Numbered from the stretch's first letter, positions 1 to 5,547 are shown. The stretch is 5,547 nucleotides of DNA from Eubacterium sp. (GCA_017543725.1 JAFYFO010000217.1:1-5547); one strand, 5' to 3'. Made by a program: numbers and translations. The notes: generated by a model from the sequence alone, not told the origin.

Positions 1-1061
1 AACGCCTTGAAAGAGCGATAAAGCAAGCCGAAGAAAAAGGAATAATCGGAGAAAACATTTTCGGAACTGAATTTTCCTGCGATTTCAAAATCAAAGCAGG
101 CGCAGGAGCATTTGTTTGCGGCGAAGAAACCGCGCTTATTGAAAGTCTTGAAGGCCACAGGGGTATGCCGCGACTGAAGCCCCCCTTCCCTGCTCAGTCG
201 GGATTCTGGAGAAAGCCATCAAATATCAACAATGTTGAAACCTTCGCAAATGTCGGCTGGATTATAAACAACGGCGGCGAAGCGTTTGCCGCAATGGGAA
301 CAGAAGGCTCAAAGGGAACAAAAGTTTTCGCCGTAACCGGAAAGGTTAAGAGAAGCGGACTTGTTGAAATACCGATGGGCAAAACGCTCAGAGATGTTAT
401 TTTTGATATCGGCGGCGGTATGAAGAGCGATAAAGAATTTAAAGCCGTTCAGATGGGCGGACCTTCCGGAGGATGTATTCCCGCTGATTTAATCGACACA
501 GTTATCGACTATAAAGCACTCGGCGCAACGGGCGCTATTATGGGCAGCGGCGGTATGGTTGTTATGGATGAATCAACCTGTATGGTTTCAATGGCTAAAT
601 TCTTCCTCGATTTCACCGCTAAGGAAAGCTGCGGAAAATGTATTCACTGCAGAATCGGCACAAAGAGAATGCTTGAAATGCTTGAAAGAATAACTAAGGG
701 CGAAGGAAAAGAAGGAGATATTGAACTTCTTGAAGAACTTTGCTATTCAATCAAGGACGGCGCTCTTTGCGGTCTCGGTCAGACCGCGCCGAACCCTGTT
801 TTAACAACTATTAAGTATTTCAGAAACGAATACGAAGCGCATATTAAAGATAAGAAATGCCCCGCAGGAGAATGCAGCGACCTTATTGAATACAGAATTA
901 TTGAAGATAAATGCAAGGGCTGCACACTTTGCGCAAGGAACTGCCCTGTTGACGCTATCAGCGGCAGCGTTAAACAAGTGCATAAAATAAATCCGTCAAA
1001 ATGCATCAAATGCGGAAAATGCTTCTCATCCTGCAAATTTGGCGCGATAATCAAAGAGTAA
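1..1061 (+). CDS. stnB: NuoF/HydB-like NADH-binding diaphorase subunit, probably StnB of an Stn-type bifurcating transhydrogenase (5'-truncated)
   Basis: The gene enters from the left edge; codons are in frame from base 3 and the stop is at 1059-1061, giving 352 visible residues, so the ATG at 165 is internal. Seen in fragment numbering: the complex I 51-kDa FMN/NAD signature GAGAFVCGEETALIES (33-48), the LEGHRG...KPPFPA and NNVET stretch, an SLBB-like segment (about 105-190), the N3 [4Fe-4S] ligands C210, C213, C216 and C256, a CPAGEC element, and a C-terminal two-cluster ferredoxin with Cys at 304/307/310/314 and 334/337/340/344. Family members are about 600 residues, so roughly 250 N-terminal residues are missing. 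HydB, HndC and StnB proteins oxidise or reduce NAD(H) at FMN and are the likely bifurcation site; they act in the cytoplasm. The neighbouring NuoG-GltD fusion favours StnB over a hydrogenase or formate dehydrogenase diaphorase. The family call is very sure and the Stn assignment likely. Oddity: the second signature reads CGKCIHCRIG, with His where NuoF has Pro. Confidence 0.93.
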   Translation, partial: RLERAIKQAEEKGIIGENIFGTEFSCDFKIKAGAGAFVCGEETALIESLEGHRGMPRLKPPFPAQSGFWRKPSNINNVETFANVGWIINNGGEAFAAMGTEGSKGTKVFAVTGKVKRSGLVEIPMGKTLRDVIFDIGGGMKSDKEFKAVQMGGPSGGCIPADLIDTVIDYKALGATGAIMGSGGMVVMDESTCMVSMAKFFLDFTAKESCGKCIHCRIGTKRMLEMLERITKGEGKEGDIELLEELCYSIKDGALCGLGQTAPNPVLTTIKYFRNEYEAHIKDKKCPAGECSDLIEYRIIEDKCKGCTLCARNCPVDAISGSVKQVHKINPSKCIKCGKCFSSCKFGAIIKE

Positions 1062-1066
1062 GGAGG
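1060..1066 (+). promoter_or_regulatory. Shine-Dalgarno site deciding the start of the NuoG-GltD fusion gene
   Basis: AAGGAGG lies 8 nt before the ATG at 1075. It overlaps the last two bases of the preceding stop codon (1059-1061). A longer reading frame could open at the GTG at 1066, but that codon begins on the last G of this site and has no ribosome-binding site of its own, so ATG 1075 is the start. Confidence 0.9.
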
Positions 1067-1074
1067 TGCGGAAA

Positions 1075-3279
1075 ATGATTAATTTAACAATAAACGGAAA
1101 AGCCCTTCAGGCTAAAGAAGGCTCAACAATCCTTCAAGCCGCAAGAGAAAACAATATTTATATTCCCACCCTTTGCTATGATGAGGCTGTTGAAGTTTAC
1201 GGCGCTTGCGGACTCTGCGTTGTTGAAGCAGAAGGTATACCGAAACTTCTTCGCTCCTGCTCCGCAAAAGTCAGCGAAGGAATGGTTATAAACACAGAGA
1301 GCGAAAGAGTTATTCAATCAAGAAAAATTGCGCTTGAACTTCTTATGTCCGCACACGACGGCGACTGCATCGCTCCCTGCCAACTGAACTGCCCTGCAAG
1401 AACGGACTGCCAGGGATATGTCGGTCTTATAGCAAACGGCAAATATGATGAAGCGCTTAAACTTATCAAAAACAAGATTGCCCTTCCTGCTTCAATAGGA
1501 AGAGTTTGCCCCCACCCCTGCGAAAAAGGATGCAGAAGAGCAAATGTTGAAGAGCCGATAAATATCGCTCAGTTAAAGGCATTTGCCGCTGATCTGGATT
1601 TGAAATCCGATTCATATATTCCCGAAAAATCAGCGCCAACGGGAAAGAAAGTCAGCATTATCGGCGGCGGTCCTGCAGGATTAACGGCTGCATTTTATCT
1701 TGCAATACTCGGACACGAAGTCATCGTTTATGATATGATGGAAAAAATGGGCGGTATGCTCAGATACGGAATTCCGCAGTACAGACTGCCAAAGGAAGTT
1801 CTTGATAAGGAAATCGCCATCATTGAAAAAACAGGCGTTAAGATGGTTAACGGCAAAAAACTCGGCGTTGATTTCACCATTGAAAGCCTCAGAGCAGAAA
1901 GCGACGCTGTTATCGTTGCAATCGGTGCTTGGCAGTCAAGTTCTATGAGAACACCGGGTGAAGAACTCGAAGGAGTATACGGCGGAATTGATTTCCTCAG
2001 AGGCGTTATTCAGGGCAAACCTGCCGATATCGGCGAAAAGGTTGCAATCTGCGGCGGCGGAAACACGGCAATGGACGCCTGCAGAACAGCAGTACGCCTC
2101 GGCGCTAAAGAAGTTTATGTTGTTTACAGAAGAACAAGAAACGAAATGCCCGCGGATAAACTCGAAATTGATGAGGCTGAGGAAGAAGGCGTTATCTATA
2201 AGTTTTTAACAAATCCCATTTCCTTTAACGGCGAAAACGGCAAGGTTAAATCAATAACGCTTCAGGTTATGGAACTCGGCGAGCCCGACGCTTCGGGAAG
2301 AAGGCGCCCGGTTCCCGTTGAGGGCAAAACCGAAGAAATTGCCGTTGACAGCGTTATTATGGCAATCGGTCAGAAACTTGTTGCCGATGATGCAAAAGGA
2401 CTTGATTTAACAGACAGAGGCAATATCAAAGCCGACGAGGACACTTTTGAAACAAATCTTGAAGGCGTTTTCGCAATCGGTGACGCAACAAACAATGGCG
2501 CTTCAATTGCAATTGAGGCAATCGGTGAGGCAGACCGCTGTTCAAAGGTTGTTGACGCATATCTCAATGGCGAGAGTTTTGAAACAAGAGTTCCCTATAT
2601 CAGCAAGAGGGATGAAGACAGAATTGATTATTCCGCAAAAGAAAAGCAGAGCAGAATAACTGCAAAAGTTCTTCCCGCAGATATCAGAAACAAAAACTTT
2701 GACGAAGTTTCTTTGGGCTTAACCGAGGAGGAAGCAAAGGCGGAGGCAAGCCGCTGTCTTGAATGCGGATGCCGCGAATACTACAAGTGCAAACTTCTTG
2801 ATGTTGCTCAGAGATATGATATTAATCCTCAGCGTTTCAAAGGCGAAATGCCTCAGAAATACACTCAGGATGAAAATGCGTTTATTGAAAGAAACACTGC
2901 AAAATGCATACTTTGCGGACTTTGCGTCCGTTCCTGCAGAGAGGTTATGAACTTATCTTCAATCGGACTTCTCGGAAGAGGATTCACATCAAATATTGCT
3001 CCTGCTTTCAATCTTCCTCTGGGTGAAACAAACTGCACAAACTGCGGACTCTGCGTCAGTCTTTGCCCGACCGGCGCATTAACCGAAAAGGCAAATCTCA
3101 AAAAGCAGGTTCCTCTTGATGAAAAATATGAGGAAAGAAAAGTTGAGATAAACGGTAAGGAAGCAAGTGTTCTTGTTTCAACCTACGGCGATGATATTCT
3201 CAGAGTTATTCCGAATGACGAGGTTTCAAGAAACTCAGGGCTTTCAAGGGATGAATTATTTAAACTATGTCTGAAATAA
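1075..3279 (+). CDS. stnC: NuoG-GltD fusion: NADPH-binding FAD/iron-sulfur subunit, probably StnC of an Stn-type bifurcating transhydrogenase
   Basis: The protein has 734 residues. N-terminal NuoG-like [2Fe-2S] domain: C34, C45, C48 and C62, with exactly the C-x10-C-x2-C-x13-C spacing. Next comes H94 with C98, C102, C106 and C112, then the GltD-type RVCPxPCExxC (C145, C149, C153). GltD/NfnB flavoprotein core: FAD Rossmann motif GGGPAG (197-202), second dinucleotide motif GGGNTAMD (327-334), YRRTRNEMPA (351-360), typical of NADP(H)-binding members, and VFAIGD (465-470). Linker cluster: C561, C564, C566, C572. C-terminal two-cluster ferredoxin: C611/614/617/621 and C654/657/660/664. No H-cluster or molybdopterin domain follows. 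From the literature, Sporomusa StnC combines a NuoG-like and a GltD-like NADPH domain and works with StnAB, which resembles HydBC, in ferredoxin-dependent NADH/NADPH exchange. The gene is 13 nt behind the NuoF-like gene, so they form one operon. Alternative: a GltD-type reductase subunit of a formate dehydrogenase or hydrogenase complex. The domain call is very sure; the Stn role is inferred. Confidence 0.9.
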   Translation: MINLTINGKALQAKEGSTILQAARENNIYIPTLCYDEAVEVYGACGLCVVEAEGIPKLLRSCSAKVSEGMVINTESERVIQSRKIALELLMSAHDGDCIAPCQLNCPARTDCQGYVGLIANGKYDEALKLIKNKIALPASIGRVCPHPCEKGCRRANVEEPINIAQLKAFAADLDLKSDSYIPEKSAPTGKKVSIIGGGPAGLTAAFYLAILGHEVIVYDMMEKMGGMLRYGIPQYRLPKEVLDKEIAIIEKTGVKMVNGKKLGVDFTIESLRAESDAVIVAIGAWQSSSMRTPGEELEGVYGGIDFLRGVIQGKPADIGEKVAICGGGNTAMDACRTAVRLGAKEVYVVYRRTRNEMPADKLEIDEAEEEGVIYKFLTNPISFNGENGKVKSITLQVMELGEPDASGRRRPVPVEGKTEEIAVDSVIMAIGQKLVADDAKGLDLTDRGNIKADEDTFETNLEGVFAIGDATNNGASIAIEAIGEADRCSKVVDAYLNGESFETRVPYISKRDEDRIDYSAKEKQSRITAKVLPADIRNKNFDEVSLGLTEEEAKAEASRCLECGCREYYKCKLLDVAQRYDINPQRFKGEMPQKYTQDENAFIERNTAKCILCGLCVRSCREVMNLSSIGLLGRGFTSNIAPAFNLPLGETNCTNCGLCVSLCPTGALTEKANLKKQVPLDEKYEERKVEINGKEASVLVSTYGDDILRVIPNDEVSRNSGLSRDELFKLCLK

Positions 3280-4070
3280 AGCAAAACAGAATAAAGAAAT
3301 TTGCCTTTGCGGCGGCGTTTATTCTTTCCTGTTTCACAATGAACAGCAATAATCTGGGCGGATACTGGGAAAGCGGCGGAATGGCAAAGATAATGCTGAG
3401 ATATGTTTTGATTTTTGTTTTCCTGTTTGTTTTAACTTTAATCAATAAATCAAACATTTCATTTATTTCAAAGTTTGTTAAATACGCACTTTGGGCAATA
3501 ATGCCGATTGTTATATTTGATTACTATGTAACAAATTTCAGCGGAAGTATGTATCTGTTCAAAGTCTGGTGGATATCGTATATTATTGTTGCTGCGGCAA
3601 CTGTTTTCCTTGCCGCAACAATAATGAAGCCCAAGGAATATAAAGAATTCTTTTACGATTTCTGGCTGGGATTCACCCCGATATATCTTTTCGCCATATA
3701 TATCTCTTTTATCAGAACGCCGTTTACAAAACTTTCCGTTAATATGAAACTCGGTCAGGGAACGTTTTTAATGCTCAAAGCAATAATCAAAAATCCGAGA
3801 ATTGATTTTGAGCCGTATCTGATATTCTTTGGAAATCTGATAATTTTCCTTCCCCTTCCCTTTATTCTTTCGGCGGTATTAAAAAAAATAAAGCCCTATC
3901 AACTTGCGCTGACAGGCTTTGCCGCACCGTTTTTAGTTGAAGGATATCAGTTTTTTCTGAAATGCGGCGATGTTGATATAGACGATATTGTTTTAAACTG
4001 GCTCGGCTACTTTATCGGACTCGGATTATATCTTATTATTAAAAAGCGATTGCTCACAAAAAGTGAGTAA
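3267..4070 (+). CDS. VanZ-family integral membrane protein
   Basis: The product has 267 residues and is strongly hydrophobic. About seven to eight membrane segments can be seen, at roughly 11-24, 43-60, 70-88, 103-120, 131-149, 184-204, 211-230 and 240-258. The family hallmark lies at the C-terminus: a helix with FLVEGYQFF (222-230), then GDVDIDDIVLNWLGYFIG (234-251), like the Q...(R/G)xxDIDDxxxNxxG pattern of VanZ proteins. VanZ of Tn1546 gives low-level teicoplanin resistance by an unknown mechanism; most chromosomal relatives have no known role, so no resistance is claimed. The ATG at 3267 overlaps the end of the fusion gene by 13 nt in another frame. The only candidate ribosome site is AAGGG at 3246-3250, 16 nt away, which is too far to be good, so translation probably depends on ribosomes from the upstream gene. 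The last codons form part of the terminator hairpin. Confidence 0.85.
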   Translation: MSEIKQNRIKKFAFAAAFILSCFTMNSNNLGGYWESGGMAKIMLRYVLIFVFLFVLTLINKSNISFISKFVKYALWAIMPIVIFDYYVTNFSGSMYLFKVWWISYIIVAAATVFLAATIMKPKEYKEFFYDFWLGFTPIYLFAIYISFIRTPFTKLSVNMKLGQGTFLMLKAIIKNPRIDFEPYLIFFGNLIIFLPLPFILSAVLKKIKPYQLALTGFAAPFLVEGYQFFLKCGDVDIDDIVLNWLGYFIGLGLYLIIKKRLLTKSE

Positions 4071-4078
4071 TCGCTTTT
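4042..4078. terminator. Rho-independent terminator hairpin, probably bidirectional, at a convergent gene junction
   Basis: Left arm AAAAGCGATTGCTCAC (4042-4057) pairs over 16 positions with GTGAGTAATCGCTTTT (4063-4078) around an AAAAA loop (4058-4062). The only imperfection is G4052 against T4068, a G-U pair in plus-strand RNA but an A-C mismatch in minus-strand RNA. In the plus direction the stem ends in TTTTAT. In the minus direction it is followed by five U (complement of 4041-4045), so it could also stop the minus-strand operon. The VanZ stop codon (4068-4070) lies inside the right arm. Confidence 0.9.
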
Positions 4079-4083
4079 ATAAT

Positions 4084-4142
4084 AATTACGAATTACGATT
4101 TACGAATGACGAATTTCGGTTACTCGGCTACGCCTCGGACAA
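4084..4142. repeat. AATTACG-type 7-bp tandem repeat with a short GC-richer tail, probable dispersed intergenic element
   Basis: Five contiguous 7-bp units can be read: AATTACG (4084), AATTACG (4091), ATTTACG (4098), AATGACG (4105) and AATTTCG (4112-4118). The first two are identical and each of the others differs at one position. A GC-richer tail follows, holding CTCGG twice (4123-4127, 4134-4138) around CTACGC, with GGC/GCC as a small palindrome (4126-4134). The block fills the space between the terminator and the kinase stop codon (4143-4145). From memory, similar AATTACG heptamer runs occur between genes in several bacteria; copy number in this genome cannot be seen here. Confidence 0.7.
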
Positions 4143-5027
4143 TTAATAAAACTCTTTTATATAATCCAGAACATCTTCCCTCGTGCCTTTGAAAGGTCCG
4201 GGGGTTTCCATTTTCAGGGAAACCAAAGCGGTGCAATACTGAAGTGCGTCTTTAACATTTGCTCTTTGGCGTTCGGTTATATATCCTGCAAAGGTTGTGT
4301 CTCCCCTGCCGGTCCTTCCGGAAAGATTGCGCGCTTTAATCGGGCAGGTATATATTTCTTTACCGTCATAAGCAAGAACTTCCGTGTTATGAGTTATAAG
4401 GACTTCTTTTGCGCCCCAACTGAAAAGCAGTTTGGCGGCTTCGGCTCTGTCTGTTAACCCGGTTAAAATCTCAGCCTCTGCGGCGTCTGTTTTAAGATAG
4501 TCGATATATTTAAGATATTCCTTTTTCTCAGCCCAATCGTGAAAAGCCATTGATTTATCTTCTTCAACATGACGGAGCAGGCACTGAACATCAACCGCAA
4601 CTTTGCCGTGTTTCGAAGCGTCTTTGAAAAGTTCGCCGTAGAAATCACCCCAGACAAGCCCTGCAAAATGATAAATCTTTGCGTTTATATCGGGAAGTTC
4701 ATCAAATCTGAAAGTGTCGCAAACGCCCATTGAGGTGCAGGCTCTTTTCTCTTTATCTGCGGTGAAATACTGATTTTTTATTGAGCAGGTATCCTTTGAT
4801 TCGCCCCAGTATAAATCAGCACCGCAATCAGCAAAGCGCTTTTCAACTTCAGCCTTATCCTCTACCTTTGATTTGGTGAACAGCGCTGTTTTATTTCCGC
4901 TTTTAGCCGCGGCAAAGCCCGAAGCAACAACTGCTCCGCCAAGTTCTTCCCTTTTATTTCCCTGATAATCAATATTGCAGTCCCAGGAAACAGGACCTAT
5001 AACCAGAACATCGTAATCCTTGCTCAT
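4143..5027 (-). CDS. PfkB/ribokinase-family carbohydrate or nucleoside kinase with variant GRTGRGD active-site loop
   Basis: The product has 294 residues, a normal length for the family. Family marks: a start strand with Asp (DVLVIGPVSWDCNID, 6-20), the substrate-lid Gly-Gly region LGGAVVASGFAAAKSG (29-44), the phosphate-side LKTDAAEAEILTG (178-190), and PfkB signature 2 in the form GRTGRGDTTFAGY (237-249). In the family the Asp of GxGD, here D243, is the base that activates the substrate hydroxyl for transfer of the ATP gamma-phosphate. Usual members read DTTGAGD or DPTGAGD; Arg at 238 and 241 is a variant. The substrate cannot be read from sequence; ribokinase, fructokinase, nucleoside and inositol kinases share this fold. 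The ATG at 5025-5027 has GGAGG 5 nt upstream. It is the second gene of a minus-strand pair, 16 nt after an MBL-fold gene. The protein is cytoplasmic, with no signal peptide or membrane segment. Confidence 0.88.
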   Translation of the reverse strand: MSKDYDVLVIGPVSWDCNIDYQGNKREELGGAVVASGFAAAKSGNKTALFTKSKVEDKAEVEKRFADCGADLYWGESKDTCSIKNQYFTADKEKRACTSMGVCDTFRFDELPDINAKIYHFAGLVWGDFYGELFKDASKHGKVAVDVQCLLRHVEEDKSMAFHDWAEKKEYLKYIDYLKTDAAEAEILTGLTDRAEAAKLLFSWGAKEVLITHNTEVLAYDGKEIYTCPIKARNLSGRTGRGDTTFAGYITERQRANVKDALQYCTALVSLKMETPGPFKGTREDVLDYIKEFY

Positions 5028-5032
5028 ATTTT

Positions 5033-5037
5033 CCTCC
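5033..5037 (-). promoter_or_regulatory. Ribosome binding site of the PfkB-family kinase gene
   Basis: On the minus strand GGAGG sits 5 nt before the ATG at 5027, inside the 16-nt gap after the upstream stop codon (5044-5046). The spacing is slightly short but usable. It confirms the chosen start, and the gap leaves little room for a separate promoter. Confidence 0.8.
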
Positions 5038-5043
5038 GTTTCT

Positions 5044-5547
5044 TTATTGCATACAATCTGTTTTAATATTCAGAGTTTCGTTTTTATTTATTTCAATAAC
5101 AACACCGTTATCATCGGCAGTTGTGAATAGTTTTGCGCCTGCTATATGAAGCAGTTTATATTTAACATCGGGAAACATACGCCATTTCCAATTGCAGACA
5201 ACCGCAAAATCCGGATTCAGTTTCTTGATAAAATAATCCGATGTTGAGCCGATATAGCCGTGGTGGCCAACTTTAAGAACATCTATCTTTCCGACTTCAT
5301 CAGCAATTCTTTTTTCATCGCCGTCTGAATAGTTCATATCTGCAGCAAGCAAAAAGCGCTTATTGAATGCCTCGGCAAGAACAACAACGGAATTAACATT
5401 TTCGCCGAATCTTTTTCTTCTCTTTCGGTATTCTCCGTTGAAAAAAGATATATTCCACTCTCCGAGGGAAATCCACTTTTTATCAAACGATTCAATAAGT
5501 TCAACTCCATTTTTCCTTATCGCGTCAAGCATCTGTGTGTAGACCTC
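5044..5547 (-). CDS. ComEC/Rec2-like metallo-beta-lactamase-fold protein, C-terminal part (cut by right edge)
   Basis: The frame is open through the right edge, so the ATG at 5532 is probably internal; 167 residues are visible. Numbering from that Met: NSVVVLAE (47-54) and RFLLAADM (59-66) match the N..SlvL and LLtGD strands of ComEC-type MBL domains, with D65 as the likely metal ligand. IDVLKVGHHGYIGS (83-96) is the strongly diagnostic ComEC vLKvpHHGs motif, with H90 as a ligand. LFTTADDNGVVIEI (135-148) matches the closing TxxxGxv strand. The HxHxDH motif should lie off the window. No membrane segment is seen, so this could be a stand-alone secreted or cytosolic MBL protein or the tail of a full ComEC DNA-uptake channel; the visible part cannot decide. 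Oddity: where relatives often have a GHPH segment after the next strand, this protein reads WKWRMFPD (115-122). It is the first known gene of a pair with the downstream kinase. Confidence 0.8.
   Translation of the reverse strand, partial: EVYTQMLDAIRKNGVELIESFDKKWISLGEWNISFFNGEYRKRRKRFGENVNSVVVLAEAFNKRFLLAADMNYSDGDEKRIADEVGKIDVLKVGHHGYIGSTSDYFIKKLNPDFAVVCNWKWRMFPDVKYKLLHIAGAKLFTTADDNGVVIEINKNETLNIKTDCMQ

Noticed and set aside
165..1061. ATG at 165 as the start of the NuoF-like gene
   Set aside because: The frame is open to base 3 and the upstream codons encode the conserved FMN-binding GAGAFVCGEETALIES signature, so the Met is internal.
1075..3279. Glutamate synthase small subunit (gltD) or NfnB alone
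   Set aside because: The N-terminal NuoG-type [2Fe-2S] domain, the C-terminal ferredoxin domain and the adjacent NuoF-like gene do not fit GltD or plain NfnB; no gltB or nfnA is seen.
1..3279. [FeFe] hydrogenase or formate dehydrogenase operon
   Set aside because: No H-cluster or complete molybdopterin domain is encoded in the window; a catalytic subunit upstream cannot be excluded.
3267..4070. Glycopeptide resistance gene
   Set aside because: VanZ-family similarity alone does not show resistance; no vanA/H/X or regulator genes are nearby.
4084..4118. CRISPR array or phage attachment site
   Set aside because: The units are 7 bp and contiguous with no spacers; no integrase or tRNA gene is present.
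4084..4142. Promoter region
   Set aside because: Both flanking genes end here, so no gene needs a promoter, and no clear -35/-10 pair was found.
4463..4666. Other open frames within the large genes on either strand, such as 779-1054 (-), 1958-2209 (+), 2865-3101 (-) and 4463-4666 (-)
   Set aside because: They lie inside clearly coding genes in other frames, lack convincing ribosome sites and show no recognisable domain.

Overview
The window looks like chromosomal DNA of a strictly anaerobic member of the Firmicutes, class Clostridia. It is moderately A+T-rich, the Shine-Dalgarno sites are strong GGAGG type, AGA is a common Arg codon, and the main genes encode oxygen-sensitive, iron-sulfur-rich flavoenzymes of fermentative or acetogenic metabolism. 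A gut or rumen uncultured clostridial lineage is plausible, but that is inference. There are five protein genes (two cut by the window edges), no RNA gene, no CRISPR array and no recognisable insertion sequence.

Plus strand, 1-4070: an operon-like run of three genes. First is the 3' part of a NuoF/HydB-like diaphorase subunit (1-1061). It is followed 13 nt later by a 734-residue fusion protein (1075-3279) that joins a NuoG-type [2Fe-2S] domain, a GltD/NfnB-type NADPH flavoprotein and a C-terminal ferredoxin domain. This pair matches the subunit design known for the Stn (Sporomusa-type Nfn) electron-bifurcating transhydrogenase: StnB is the NAD/FMN subunit and StnC the NADP/FAD subunit. A NuoE-like StnA would be expected just upstream of the window. 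The complex would exchange electrons between NADH, NADPH and ferredoxin. The third gene (3267-4070) overlaps the fusion gene by 13 nt and encodes a VanZ-family membrane protein of unknown role.

Centre, 4042-4142: the convergent junction. A long hairpin terminator starts inside the last codons of the VanZ gene. It is followed by five 7-bp units of the AATTACG type and a short GC-richer tail that ends at the stop codon of the opposing gene. This looks like a small dispersed intergenic element.

Minus strand, 4143-5547: a two-gene unit. The upstream gene, cut by the right edge, is a ComEC-like metallo-beta-lactamase-fold protein (C-terminal part, 5044-5547). Sixteen nt further on is a PfkB-family sugar or nucleoside kinase (4143-5027) with an unusual GRTGRGD active-site loop. 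Their shared function cannot be named from sequence.

The most notable system is the StnBC-type bifurcating transhydrogenase. It is a fairly recently characterised family rather than an undescribed one. The parts for which I know no description are its coupling to a VanZ-type gene, the variant PfkB kinase next to an MBL-fold protein, and the heptamer repeat.
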